DNA of 64,000 nt from Piliocolobus tephrosceles (GCF_002776525.5 NC_045438.1:153441814-153505813), one strand, 5' to 3'. Positions 51,027-61,585 are shown, numbered from the stretch's first letter. Notes: a model not told the origin generated them from the letters alone. Numbers and translations: made by a program.

Positions 51027-51345
51027 TTCGACTTCATTCATTCATTCATTCACTCACTCACTCATTTTGCAAGTATTTATTGAGTGCCTATCACATGCCA
51101 AGCATTATTCTATGCGCTGGGTTGACAGAATTAAATACAACTCTCAAAGTCTCCATCAAGGGGAGCTTTCATAATAGAGGTGAAGATAGGAATCAAAAAA
51201 ATATATTTATACTCTAAAGTTAGGAAATGATCAATGCTATGAAGAAAAATAAAGCAGGATTGGGAGCAGAGAATGTGGGCAAGGGGTTATTGACTGTGTT
51301 AAGGTAGTAAGGGAGGTCCTTTCTGAGGAAGAACTAGCACACACA
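51027..51345 (-). repeat. L2 LINE, 3' end
   Basis: TTCATTCATTCATTCATTCA, AAGTATTTATTGAGTGCCTA, GCCAAGCATTATTCTATGCG and GGAAATGATCAATGCTATGA are the complement of L2's 3' end in order. Confidence 0.85.
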
Positions 51346-52318
51346 ACCTCACAGTGACAGAGAAGAATTTCTGAATAATTAATTTGTTAACTGATTGGGT
51401 AGATCCAGAGTTGGGGGCTCCCTCAGCCCTTTTCCCAGAAGAAGGCCTGTTTAGTTCAGTCCAGATTGAGTATAAACTCTTTGGTCTCCAAAAGAGGGAT
51501 GAAACAAGCCATTCTACCTTAAAACTGAAAGGGCAAAAATGCAGAGGAGTAAGTATATAAATACTAGCTTGCCTTTAAATTCTTTGCACATTTGCAGAGA
51601 GCTTTATGAGTGGAGAGGTGGTCCTTAGAGTAAATCTGCCTTTTGGCAAAGAAGCATTTTCTCCAAATGGGCCCAGATGGACTATCTTCCCTTCACTCGA
51701 GGGCTGGTTAGTGACGCCCATGTGGATACAGGGGATGAAAGCACCAATTTGACCCAGGCATTCTTTGACCTACATGTTTATGTGGGGATTAGGAGTAGAA
51801 TGAGTTGTCACTGAAAATATGTGCTTTGTGTATTTAGAAGATAAGTATTTTTTTATTGCTAATTAGTGTTGGGCTCACACACATTTGTCATGTTGCTATG
51901 TCAGATTCATTTGTTCTTTCAAACCCCACTGCCTTAATTAATCTTCCCCCATCCACTCTCTGTTACAGTCTGGCTATCACTCAGACTGCTGGGCTCTACA
52001 GTAATGGGATTTCTACTCAGGAAACCTTGAATGTTAAACCTAAATCTGGTGTTTAAATCCTGTTCAAGAACATCTCATTGGGTGCATCCAAGCCCTAGCA
52101 TCACCTTGCCATAGTGAACTCCTGAAATGGGGAGATAGGTGAATTGTCTTGCTCACATTTTCTAAGACTTGACCTTGGTGTAATTTTTTTCCACGAAGCA
52201 TTTCCTAAATCGACCCAAGAATTGCACAACCCTACTTTCCTGGCACTCACATAAGAAAGACCTTTACATATAGGTTTCAAAGTCTCTGATTTAGTTGGAA
52301 TTTTATTGCAAATGCTTG
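51346..52318. other. Unique sequence, no gene seen
   Basis: Nearly 1 kb with no recognised repeat or coding homology, part of an Alu-free stretch from 50,086 to 52,723. Confidence 0.35.
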
Positions 52319-52480
52319 TGATATGGTTTGGCTTTGTGTCCTCACCCAAATCTCATCTTGAATTGAAAACCCACGTGTGGAGGGAGGGACCTAGTGGGAG
52401 GTGATTGGATCGTGGGGGAGATCACCCCCATGGTGTTCTTGTGACAGTTGATAGTGAGCGGGTTCACGCCTGGCCGAGTA
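52319..52480 (+). repeat. THE1/MST-like LTR fragment
   Basis: TGATATGGTTTGGCTTTGTG, CCTCACCCAAATCTCATCTT and GGGAGGTGATTGGATCGTGG are the first 160 bases of a MaLR LTR. The rest is missing. Confidence 0.9.
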
Positions 52481-52723
52481 CTTAATTTGTATCAAATCTC
52501 ATCCGACTCATATGTTTCTTAGAAGACAAGTGGAATCCAACCCCAATAGAAAAACCTAACTGATGGTAAATCTAGGAAATTCTGGTAAATCTGGTAAATG
52601 CTGGTAAATCTTAGAAAATTCTGTCATTGATTTTATTTTTTCCTGAAAAGTGGAAAAAAGACTCTCATTGCTCAATTTTAACAGCAGAATATCTTTTGAA
52701 ACATTAATGTAATAATAAATTTG
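52481..52723. other. Unique AT-rich sequence
   Basis: CTGGTAAATCTGGTAAATGC forms a small GGTAAAT repeat cluster (three to four copies near 52,563-52,612). Nothing else is recognised. Confidence 0.4.
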
Positions 52724-52892
52724 CAGCTGGGTGTGCTGGCTCATGCCTGGAATCCCAGCAGTTTGGGAGGCTGAGATGGGAGAATTGCTTGAGCCCAGGA
52801 GTTTGAGACCAGCCTGGGCAACAGAGGGAGACCCTGTCTCTATATTGGAAAAAATGTTTATTTTAAATATTTAAAAAAAAAAAAAAAAAAAA
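52724..52892 (+). repeat. Alu left monomer (FLAM-like)
   Basis: A plus-strand left arm only: GCAGCTGGGTGTGCTGGCTC to GAGACCCTGTCTCTA, then an A/T-rich tail ending in poly-A. Confidence 0.85.
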
Positions 52893-53187
52893 GGGCTGGG
52901 CACGGTGGCTCATGCCAGTAATCCCAGGACTTTGGGAGGCTGAGGTAGGCGGATTGCCTGAGCGCAGGAGTTCAAGACCAGCCTGGGCAACATGGTGAGA
53001 CTCTGTCTCCACTAAAAACACAAACTAATTAGCCAGATGTGGTTGCCCAGCTACTCAAGAGGCTGAAGCAGAAGAATCGCTTGAACCCAGGAGGTGAAGG
53101 CTGCAGTGAGCCTGGATCGCTCCACTGCACTCCAGCCTGGGCGACTGAGTGTGATTCTTCCTCCAAAAAAAGGAAGAAGAAAAAGAA
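52893..53187 (+). repeat. Alu
   Basis: A plus-strand Alu from GGGCTGGGCACGGTGGCTC. The right arm start is shortened (GATGTGGTTGCCCAGCTACT). Confidence 0.95.
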
Positions 53188-53513
53188 AGTATATTTGAGA
53201 AGTATTACCCTAACAAATAAGCATTCCAGTATAAGTAATATTCTGACCTTAAAAAAAAAATCTCTTCTCTATATGGACTCATAAAAAATAAAAATATTAT
53301 GACATTTGTACATCATCTTACTACTTACATGGGACTACCATATCCATTCTATTATTTGACCCTGAAAAGTAATGTCAGAAGCAATTATTATAATTATAAC
53401 CATTTAAATGATGAGGCAAGTGAGAATGAGTTAGATTGTTCCCAGGCAAGCATCTTATTGGTAGAAGAGTTGGTGGACAGGCCCAGATCTGCCTTCCAAA
53501 ACCCCACATGTAG
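53188..53513. other. Unique AT-rich sequence, no gene seen
   Basis: No repeat is recognised. Confidence 0.3.
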
Positions 53514-53660
53514 GCTGGGTGTGGTGACTTATGCCTGTAATCCCCGCACTTTGGGAAGCTGAGATCACTTAAACCCAGGAGTTCAAGGCTGCATGAGCTA
53601 TTATTGCAGCACTGCATTCCAGTCTGGGTGACTGAGTGAATGGGATCCTGTCTCTAAAAA
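53514..53660 (+). repeat. Short Alu (fused monomer, about 147 bp)
   Basis: Left-arm start (AGGCTGGGTGTGGTGACTTA) joins to right-arm end (GGCTGCATGAGCTATTATTG, CATTCCAGTCTGGGTGACTG) with an internal deletion. Confidence 0.85.
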
Positions 53661-53667
53661 CGGGAGG

Positions 53668-53707
53668 TGTGTGCATGCAGGCGTGTGTGTATGCGTGTGT
53701 ATGTGTG
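53668..53707. repeat. GT-rich microsatellite
   Basis: Imperfect GTGTGTATGCGTGTGTATGT between two Alus in opposite orientation. Confidence 0.9.
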
Positions 53708-53979
53708 TTGAGGCAGGGTTTCACTCCTGCCGCCCAGGCTGGAGTGCAGTGGCACCATTTGGACTCACCGCACCCTCTGACTCTGAGGCTCCCACCTCAG
53801 CCTTCCAAGTAGCTGCGACTACAGGCTCATGCACTGTACCTGGCTAATTTTTGTATTTTTCATGGTGATGGAGTTTTGCCATGTTGCCCATGCTGGTCTC
53901 AAATTCCTAAGCTCAAGTGATCCACCTGCCTCTGCCTCCCAAAGTGCTGGGATTACAAGCATGAGCCACCACACCCGGC
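53708..53979 (-). repeat. Alu (AluJ-like)
   Basis: A minus-strand diverged Alu from GAGGCAGGGTTTCACTCC to GAGCCACCACACCCGGC. Confidence 0.93.
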
Positions 53980-55103
53980 AAGCTTCAATAGTGCTTCCAG
54001 GGCTCTTAAAGTATCTGTAGACCCAAGATGTCTGGGGGTGGACATGTGTGAGGCAGGGCCAGGAGGTGGCACCTCTGATGGGCCGTGGTGGTAAGACTGA
54101 GACTGGGGTAGGAATTAGGCCACATGCTAGCCTCTGGTCTCTGGCTGACTTTTCTTGTTTCATTTGCCTATGACTGGTTATCCCAACTGCCTCTGACAAA
54201 GATTTTTCAGTGACCATGATCAGGCTGATCCCACAAATGAGCTCAAGCTAAGAATAAATGCAGCGCTGGGGAACATGAACATGAACATTAAAAACAGGAT
54301 CATAGCCACCACTGGCCCGTAGTTCCATATCCGAAATCCTTGGAGCCACACGGGTTTCAGGACTCAGGGTGTTACCTACCGCCCCTGGTGGGCTCTTCTG
54401 CAGTATTGTGCAATCAAGCATCTTACTATTTCTGAAGCCAAAGGATAGATATGCACATGGAATGAGACAATGTCTATAAATAGGCTCATGTCAGTTCAGG
54501 CCAGGTCAGGCCTTGACATGCAATGAGTTACATAATAAGTTATGTAATAAGTGGTTTGGGGAGCTTCTTGAATTTCAGCGTTGTGGATACGGAATAATAG
54601 ACCCTTATCCTCGTAATGCCATAGTCACCCCATTTTCTCCTCATTACTCATCTCAAAGACAAAACATCTTCTTGCTGGAGTTCACAATCACTAGTGTTCA
54701 ATTCCTTAGAAGGACATGTGATGTCATCATTCTCGGGATGCCTCTTAATATGGGAAGGCCCAGTTTCTGACCCTGAAGAATTACCTTTAGATGTTCAACT
54801 TATGGAAGTATGGCAAATGGGCAAGTTTCCAAGAATGGTTGGAATTTTGTAGGCTGAGGGGCCTAGAGCGGAGAGTCCCTCCATGTGACAGCTGTGGCAG
54901 GAGTGAGTGTTCACTCTCTATAAGGGACAGATCGGGGAGACAGATGGACTGCAGTACAAGCTTTGTACCAGGAAGTCATGATTTGAGCTGGGTGACAGAC
55001 CACCAGGATTATAAAATGAAGGGTTTGGGTTACACGTCTTAAACAATGAAAAATCGCTGAAAGTTTTTGGGCAGAGACTGACGGAATAAAAATGGGTCCT
55101 AAG
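53980..55103. other. Mostly unique sequence, no gene seen
   Basis: About 1.1 kb with no clear transposon, although 54,960-55,100 (TTATAAAATGAAGGGTTTGG, AAAGTTTTTGGGCAGAGACT) may be an L2 piece. Two PAR-bZIP-like motifs at 54,528-54,547 are listed separately. Confidence 0.35.
54528..54547. promoter_or_regulatory. Two PAR-bZIP/C-EBP-like 8-mers
   Basis: TTACATAA (54,528-54,535) and its exact complement form TTATGTAA (54,540-54,547) lie 12 bases apart, start to start. TTAYRTAA is the site class of NFIL3, DBP/TEF/HLF and C/EBP factors. Function is inferred from motif only. Confidence 0.2.
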
Positions 55104-55385
55104 CTGGGCGTGGTGGCTCATGTCCATAATCCCAATAATTTGGAAGGCTGAGGTGGGAGGATCTTGAGTCCAAGAGTTTCAGAAAGACTGGGCAGCATAG
55201 TGAGACCCCATCTCTACAAAAAAATAACAGGATGTGGTGGTGCCTACCTGTGGTCCCAGCTACTCAGGATGCCAAGGTGGGAGGATCTCTTGAGCCTGGG
55301 AAGTTAAGGCTACAGTGAGCCACCACTTCACTTAGCCTGGGAAACAGAATAACACTCTATCTCAACAACAACAACAACAAAAAAA
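55104..55385 (+). repeat. Alu (AluJ-like)
   Basis: A plus-strand diverged Alu from AGCTGGGCGTGGTGGCTC, with a CAACAACAACAACAACAA tail. Confidence 0.93.
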
Positions 55386-55388
55386 GGT

Positions 55389-55704
55389 GGCCAGGTGCAG
55401 TGGCTCATGCCTGTAATCCCAGCAATTTGGGAGGCCGAGGTGGGCAGATCACCTGAGGTCAGGAGTTGAAGACCAGCCTGGCCAACATGGCAAAACCCCA
55501 TCTCTACCGAAAGTACAAAAATTAACCAGGCATGGTGGCACTTGCCTGTAATCCTAGCTACTCAGGAGGCTGAGGCATGAGAATTGCTTGAACCGGGATG
55601 TGGAGGTTGCAGTGAACCGAGATTGAGCCACGGCACTCTAGCCTGGGTGACAGAGTGAGACTCTGTCTCAAAAAAACAAAAACAAAAACAAAAACAAAAA
55701 CAAA
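55389..55704 (+). repeat. Alu
   Basis: A plus-strand Alu from GGCCAGGTGCAGTGGCTC, with a CAAAAACAAAAACAAAAAC tail. Confidence 0.96.
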
Positions 55705-55734
55705 CCTCACTGTTTGCTAAATTTAGCAACCTGG

Positions 55735-56045
55735 TCCAGCATTGGAAGCTCTGTTCTGCTTTGTCCTTTGCCTGAAATGCCCTTCCCAGGCTCCCTCCCG
55801 GGTGTGCTCCCACTCATCTTTCAGGACTCAGCTCAAATGTCACCTGCTTTGTGGAAGCTCTCCCTGGCCCCCCTGGGGAGCACTCACTGCTTCTTTCTCT
55901 GTGCCTTTGTAGGCACCTGAGGGCACTTCTCTCATTTCACTGTGGCTTCCTCCAGGGCAGGCTCTAAGTCTCTTGTTTTTTGACTGGCAGGAGGCACAAT
56001 GCTTGGCCCCTAAGAGTGCTAAGTAACTGTTAGCTGAATAAATGC
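55735..56045 (+). repeat. L2 LINE, 3' end
   Basis: CCTTTGCCTGAAATGCCCTT, TCATCTTTCAGGACTCAGCT, GGAAGCTCTCCCTGGCCCCC and TGTTAGCTGAATAAATGC give a well-preserved L2 3' end. Confidence 0.92.
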
Positions 56046-56203
56046 TGCTGATATGTCTTCTATCACCTCTTAATATTTTCTCAGTTCCCTGTTTTTTGTT
56101 TGTGTTTTAAAATGGATCATAGCTATGTAATGGGAATGGTAAATCTCATGTGGGTTAAATTTTGGGATATAAGAGTTATCAGATTCCAATAAAGAATCAC
56201 AGA

Positions 56204-56506
56204 TGGCTGGGCTTTGTGGCTCACCCCTGTAATCCCAGCATTCTGGTAGGCTGAGGTGGGTGGATTACTTGAGGTCAGGAGTTTGGGACAGTCTTGCCAA
56301 CATGGCAAAATCCCGTCTCTACGAAAAATAGAAAAATTAGCTGGACGTGGTGGTGGGCATCTGTAATCCAAGCTACTCAGGAGGCTGAGGCAGGAGAATC
56401 GCTTGAACCTGGGAGGCAGAGGTTGCAGTGAGCTGAGATTACACCACTGCACTCCAGCCTGGGTGACAGAATGAGACCCCATCTCAAAAAAAAAAAAAAA
56501 AAAAAA
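56204..56506 (+). repeat. Alu
   Basis: A plus-strand Alu from GGCTGGGCTTTGTGGCTC to a 24-base A tail and a GAGAGAGAGAGAGA run. Confidence 0.96.
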
Positions 56507-56522
56507 AGAGAGAGAGAGAGAC

Positions 56523-56745
56523 AGAAGACAAAAGGACACATAAATAAGAATACAATGTGACCACAAAGGCAGGGATTGGAGTGAGGCAGCTACAAGCCAA
56601 AACACCGATTGCCAATAGCCATGAGAAGTCAGGAGACAGGCATGGAATGGATTCTCTATCAAAGCCTCCAGAAGAAACCAACCCTCCTGTCACCTTAATT
56701 TTGGACTTCCTGGCCTCCTGAACTATGGGAATAGATTTAAATTTG
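56523..56745 (+). repeat. MLT1-like LTR 3' fragment
   Basis: GACAAAAGGACACATAAATA, AGCCTCCAGAAGAAACCAAC, CCTCCTGTCACCTTAATTTT and CCTGGCCTCCTGAACTATGG resemble the 3' half of the outer LTR at 41,974. Confidence 0.65.
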
Positions 56746-56771
56746 AGGTAAGTTCTGTGATAACCCTAGGA

Positions 56772-57072
56772 CTTTTTTTTTTTTTTTTGAAACGAAAGTT
56801 TTTTGCTCTTTGCCCAGGCTGGAGTGCAATAGTGCAGTTTTGGTTCACTGCAACCTCCGCCTCCCAGGTTCAAGCGATTTTCCTGCCTCAGCCTCCCGAG
56901 TAGCTGGGATTACAGGCATGCACCACCACACTCAGCTAATTTTTTGTATTTTTAGTAGAGACAGGGTTTCATCATGTTGACCAGGCTCGTCTCGAACTCC
57001 CGACCTCGGGTGATCCACCTGCCTTGGCCTCCCAAAGTGCAGGGATTACAGGCGTGAGCCACCGTGCCTGGC
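56772..57072 (-). repeat. Alu with target duplication
   Basis: A minus-strand Alu flanked by TAACCCTAGGA (56,762) and TAACCTTAGGA (57,074). Confidence 0.95.
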
Positions 57073-57104
57073 TAACCTTAGGAAATTAATACAAATGCCA
57101 TTGG

Positions 57105-57424
57105 TCTTATTTTATTTTATTTTATTATTTATTTATTTATTTGACACAGAGTATCACTGTGTCACCCAGGCTGGAGTGCAGTGGCGCAATCTCGGCTCAC
57201 TGCAACCTCTATCTCCTGGTTTCAAGCAATTCTCCCTGCCTCAGCCTCCCGAGTAGCTGAGACTACAGGAGCCTACCACCACAATGGGCTAATTTTTGTA
57301 TTTTTAGTAGAAATAGGGTTTCACCGTGTTGGCCAGGCTGGCCTTGAACTCCTGACCTCAGGTGATTCTCCTGCCTCGGCCTCCGAAAGTGCTGGGATTA
57401 CAGATGTGAGCCATAGTGCTTGAC
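57105..57424 (-). repeat. Alu with TTTTA/TTTA tail
   Basis: A minus-strand Alu whose tail became TTTTATTTTATTTTA and TTTATTTATTTA. It ends at GAGCCATAGTGCTTGACC. Confidence 0.95.
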
Positions 57425-57477
57425 CATCGCTTTTATTTCAAGCAGTGCCATTTAATGGCTCACGGGGGTATCAAGAA

Positions 57478-57603
57478 GCAGTGTAGCATAAAGGTTAGGG
57501 GCTCAGGGCTGGAGTCAGATAGTCTGGATACAGTTTCAGCTCTATTTTCTGAACCCGGATTTTCTCATCTGAAGGATGGGGTGATGTAATATTAGTAGCT
57601 ACC
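57478..57603 (+). repeat. MIR
   Basis: AGCAGTGTAGCATAAAGGTT, GGGCTCAGGGCTGGAGTCAG and GATTTTCTCATCTGAAGGAT match the MIR 5' half. Confidence 0.9.
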
Positions 57604-57741
57604 TGCTATAGAATGACTGTTTTTGTCCCTACCAAAATTCATATGTTGAAATCATAACCCCTAATGTAATGATATTAGGAGATGGAGCTTTGGTAGCTGA
57701 TTAGGCTACAAGACAGAGTTCTCATGAATAAGATTAATGCC

Positions 57742-58100
57742 TGCTATGGTTTGAATATTTGTGGCCCCCCTCACCCAAATTTGTATGTTGAAACCTAATC
57801 TCCAATGCAGTAATAAGAGGTAGAGCTTTGGGATGTGACTTGGTCATAAAGGTGGAGCCCTCATGAATGAGATTAGTGCCCTTACAAAAGAAACCCGAGG
57901 GAGCTTCATTCCTTCTGCCATATGAAGACAGCAGGAGACGCCATCTATGAACCTGTAAGAAGGTCCTCACCAGACATCGAATCTGCTGGTACCTTGATCT
58001 TGGACTTCCCAGCCTTCAGAATTGAGAGCAACACATTTCTTTTGTTTCTAAGTTACCCAGTCTAAGGTCTTCTGTGATAGCAGCAGAACAGACTAAGACA
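57742..58100 (+). repeat. Inner MLT1/MST-like LTR
   Basis: The element begins TGCTATGGTTTGAATATTTG and ends GAACAGACTAAGACA. ATGCC before and GTGTC after (3 of 5 identical) fit a decayed 5-bp duplication. It is 359 bp, a complete solo LTR with no internal genes. Confidence 0.88.
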
Positions 58101-58123
58101 GTGTCCATATAAAGTAGACCCTC

Positions 58124-58285
58124 TGTGGGAGGGGGTCAAGGATTGAAAAACTACCTATTGGGTACCATGTTCACTATCTGTGTAATGGATCCTCTAGAAG
58201 TTCAACACCTACCAGAACACATTATTGCAATATACCCATGTAGCAAATGTGTACACCTATCCCCTGAATCTACAGTATTTTTTAA
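58124..58285 (+). repeat. L1 3'UTR end (L1PB/L1MA-like)
   Basis: AAACTACCTATTGGGTACCA, CACTATCTGTGTAATGGATC, AATATACCCATGTAGCAAAT and CCCCTGAATCTACAG are the last bases of a primate-age L1. It is strongly 5'-truncated. Confidence 0.85.
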
Positions 58286-58519
58286 AAAGGAAACACCCTG
58301 GTGAACCCCTTGCTCCTTCTGCTATTTGAGGTTTTAGCAAGAAGATGGCAAACTACGAACCAAAACAAGTCCTCACCAGATACTGAATCTAGTGGCACCT
58401 TATCTTGTACTTCTAGCCTTCAGAACTGTGAGGGGGCGGGGCAGGGGGGGGTGAAGAATGTTATTTGAACCACCCAGTCTATAGTATTTTTGTCATAGCA
58501 GCCTGAACAGACTAAGATA

Positions 58520-58929
58520 CTAACATGTAAGGCTCTAGCAGGGGTCGGTGGAAATTGAGACAATCGCTGAAAAGTATTTAGTATGCATACAGGAGACACT
58601 CGATAAATGTTATTAGTCAATTATTAGGTGGAGGCAAGAGTTTACTGGCCTGCAGATGCTAGCATCACCACAAGGGCAATATATTTGAAAGGGGTATTTA
58701 ACCCTCAAGCTGCTCCAAACTTAAAGCAGCTATTTTTCTTTTTAACTTCTTTCTATGTGTAAAGCCTGTTTCCTTTAGGTCATATATTTGTACTGATTTG
58801 CAGGCATCTGTGAAGTCATCAGAATAATTGAATTTCAGAGCTTATCAGTCATCCAGTAGAGTGTTTTCCACCTGGGATACCCAGAGGGCTCAGCCTCCGT
58901 GAATATAGTAATGGGAGTCCTCAGGCTTT
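58520..58929. other. Unique sequence with MIR-like end
   Basis: ACACTCGATAAATGTTATTA near 58,595 may be a MIR terminus. Otherwise no repeat or gene is recognised. Confidence 0.35.
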
Positions 58930-59199
58930 TTTCAATAGGGCACACTTCCTTTTATTGCGCTTCATCTTAGTGCATTGTTTTGCAGATCTCTCTCTCTCTC
59001 TCTCTCTTTTTTAAACAAATTGAAGATTCATGGCAACCCTGCTTCAAGAAAGTCTATCTATGCCATTTTTCCAACAGCATCTGCTTATTTCCTGTCTCTG
59101 TGTCACATTTTGGTAATTCTTGGAATATTTCAAACTGTTTCATTATTATTATGTCTGTTACAATGATCTACGGCCAGTGATCTTCTTTTAGTTTGTTTG

Positions 59200-59518
59200 C
59201 TTTTTTTTTGTTGTTGTTGTTGTTGTTTGTTTGTTTTGATGGAGTCTCACTCTGCAGCCCAAGTTGGAGTGCAACTGCACGATCTTGGCTCACTGCAACC
59301 TCCGCCTCCCCAGTTCAAGCGATTCTCCTGCCTCAGCCTCCTGAGTAGCTGGGATTACAGGCATGCGCCATCATGCCTGGCTAATTTTGTATGCTTTTTT
59401 GGAGAGACAGGGTCTCATCATGTTGGTCAGGCTGGTCTCGAACTCCGGAACTTAGGTGATCCACCAACCTCAGCCTCCCAAACTGCTGGGATTACAGGCA
59501 TGAGCCCCTGTACCCAGA
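59200..59518 (-). repeat. Alu inside Tigger
   Basis: A minus-strand Alu with a TTGTTGTTGTTGTTGTTTG tail, ending at GAGCCCCTGTACCCAGAC. Confidence 0.95.
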
Positions 59519-59519
59519 C

Positions 59520-59814
59520 TATTTGCTTGTTTTTGAGACTGTGTTTCACTCTGTGCTCAGGCTGGAGGCAGTGACATGATCTTGGTACACTGCAGCCTTG
59601 ACCTCCTGGGTCAAGCTGTCCTCCTGCCTCAGCCTCCCATTTGGCTGAGACTACAGGTGTGTGCCACCATGTCCATCTAATTTTTGTATTTTTGTGGAGA
59701 TGGTGGTCTCACCATGTTGCCCAGCTTGGTCTCAATTTTCTGACCTCAAGCAATCCTTCCACCTTGGCCTCCCAAAGTGCTGGCATAACAGGTATGAGCC
59801 ACTGTGCCAAGTCC
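59520..59814 (-). repeat. Alu inside Tigger
   Basis: A minus-strand diverged Alu (GATCTTGGTACACTGCAGCC), ending at GAGCCACTGTGCCAAGTCC. Confidence 0.94.
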
Positions 59815-60052
59815 ATTTGTTTGGTTTATTTCTCTTACTAATATTCCCAAATTGGTGATCTTTGGTGTCACTATTGTAGTTGTTTTGGGACACCATAAAC
59901 TATGCCCATGTAAGATAGTATACTTAATTGATAAATGTGTATGGGCTGACTGTTTCACCAGCTGGCCATTCTCCCACCTCTCTCCCTCTGCTTGGGCCTT
60001 CCTATTCTCTGAGACACAATAATTTGAAATTAGGCCAATAAATAACCCTACA

Positions 60053-60380
60053 ATGGCCTTACATGTTCAAGTAAAAGGAAAAGTCATATGTCTCACTTTA
60101 ATCAAAAGCTAGAAATGATTAGGTGAGAAAGGCATGTCAAGAGTTGAGGTAGGCCCAAAGCTAGGCCTCTTGTGCCAAGTAGTTAGCAAAGTTGTGAATG
60201 TGAAGGAAAAGTTCTTGAAAGAAATTAAAAGTGCTACTCCAGTAAACACACAAATGATAAGAAAGTGAAGCAGCCTTATTGCTGATACGGAGAAGGTTTT
60301 AGTGATCTAGGCAGAAGATCGACGTAGCCACAATACTCCCTAGATTCAAAGCCTAATCCAATGAAAAGCCCTAACTCTTT
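60053..60380 (+). pseudogene. Tigger transposase pseudogene, N-terminal part
   Basis: The start region ATGGCCTTACATGTTCAAGT corresponds to the family's start, but small deletions put it out of frame within about eight codons. AGCTAGAAATGATTAGGTGA, AAGTGCTACTCCAGTAAACA and AACAGTGAAGC-type runs (GATAAGAAAGTGAAGCAGCC) mark the helix-turn-helix DNA-binding region. An AluY breaks it at 60,381. Confidence 0.88.
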
Positions 60381-60683
60381 TCTTTTTTCTTTTTTTTTTC
60401 TTTTGAGACGGAGTGTCGCTCTGACACCCGGACTGGAGTGCAGTGGCCGGATCTCAGCTCACTGCAAGCTCCGCCTCCCGGGTTCACGCCATTCTCCTGC
60501 CTCAGCCTCCGGAGTAGCTGGGACTACCGGTGCCCGCCACCTTGCCCGGCTAGTTTTTGTATTTTTAGTAGAGATGGGGTTTCACCGTGTTAGCCAGGAT
60601 GGTCTCGATCTCCTGACCTTGTGATCCGCCCGTCTCGGCCTCCCAAAGTGCTGGGATTACAGGCTTGAGCCACCGCGCCCGGC
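60381..60683 (-). repeat. Young AluY (Old World monkey type) inside Tigger
   Basis: A minus-strand AluY with GGCCGGATCTCAGCTCACTG and CAGGCTTGAGCC. CTCTTTTC-like bases lie on both sides. It interrupts the transposase between CCCTAACTCT and CAATTTTACAAAGACTGAG. Confidence 0.95.
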
Positions 60684-60689
60684 CTTCTT

Positions 60690-60895
60690 TTCAATTTTAC
60701 AAAGACTGAGAGAGGTGAGGAAGCTGCAGAAGCAAAGTTTGAAATTAGCAAAATTTGGTTCACAAAATTTAAAGAAGCTGTCTCCGTAACGGAAAAGTGC
60801 AAAGTGAAATTTAATAGCAAGTGCCGATGAGGAAGCTGCAGTAAGTTATCTAGAAAATCTAAGATAACTGATGAAGGTGGCTACACTAAACCAAA
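60690..60895 (+). pseudogene. Tigger transposase pseudogene, linker part
   Basis: AAGACTGAGAGAGGTGAGGA, AGCTGCAGAAGCAAAGTTTG and GATGAAGGTGGCTACACTAA keep the order of the transposase. Indels and stops break the frame. Confidence 0.85.
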
Positions 60896-60904
60896 GGGTT
60901 TTTT

Positions 60905-61529
60905 TGTTCTTTTTCTTTTTTTCTTTTTTTTTTTTTTTGAGACAGAGTTTCCTTCTTGTTGCCCAGGCTGGAGTGCAATAGTGCAGTTTTGGCTCACTGC
61001 AACCTCCGCCTCCTGGGTTCAAGTGATTCTCCTGCCTTAGCCTCCTGAGTAGCTGGGTTTACAGGCATGTGCCACCATGCCTGGCTAATTTTGTGTTTTT
61101 AGTAGAGTCAGGGTTTCACCATGTTGGTCAGGCTGGTCTTTTTTTTTTTTTTTTCCTCACTCTTTTTGCCCACGCTGGAGTGCAATGGCATGGTCTAGGT
61201 TCACCCCAACCTCCGCCTCCGGGGTTCAAGCGATTCTCCTGCCTCAGCCTCCTGAGTAGCTGGGATTATAGGCATGCGCCAGCACGCCCGGCTAATTTTC
61301 TTATTTTATTTTTAGTAGAGATGGGATTTCTCCATGTTGGTCAGGCTGGTCTCGAACTCCCAACCTCAGGTGATCTGCCCGCCTCCGCCTCCCAAAGTGC
61401 TGGGATTACAGGCATGAGCCACTGCGCCTGGCCTGGTCAGGCTGGTCTTGAACTCCTGACCTCAGGTGATCTGCCTGCCTCGGCCTCCCAAAGTGCTGGG
61501 ATTGCAGGCATGAGCCGCCTCACCCAGCC
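60905..61529 (-). repeat. Alu split by another Alu, inside Tigger
   Basis: The outer minus-strand Alu runs 60,905-61,137 and resumes 61,435-61,529. TGGTCAGGCTGGTCTT at 61,123 and 61,435 is the exact target duplication of the inner Alu. Confidence 0.96.
61138..61434 (-). repeat. Alu inserted in an Alu
   Basis: A minus-strand Alu with a T tract and CCTCACTCTTTTTGCCCACG, ending at GAGCCACTGCGCCTGGCC. Confidence 0.96.
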
Positions 61530-61530
61530 A

Positions 61531-61585
61531 ATAGCAAGTTTTCAATGTAGGCACAATAGCCTTATATTAGAAGAAGATAAAAAAA
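61531..61585 (+). pseudogene. Tigger transposase pseudogene, first catalytic motif
   Basis: GTTTTCAATGTAGGCACAAT followed by AGCCTTATATTAGAAGAAGA aligns with the region that should encode the NVDE catalytic motif. The aspartate codon reads GGC (glycine), so the first catalytic acid appears lost. Confidence 0.75.

Larger units (their letters stand above)
57604..58519 (+). repeat. Outer MLT1-like LTR, split by an LTR and an L1
   Basis: The outer LTR begins TGCTATAGAATGACTG and ends CTGAACAGACTAAGATA. It is interrupted at 57,742-58,100 by a second LTR and at about 58,124-58,285 by an L1 tail. The final piece (TCCTTCTGCTATTTGAGGTT, CACCAGATACTGAATCTAGT) includes a G-rich run at 58,432-58,452. 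Confidence 0.85.

Noticed and set aside
41974..58519. Endogenous retrovirus with gag, pol or env
   Set aside because: Only solo LTRs and LTR fragments of MaLR type are present. No internal coding region was found.
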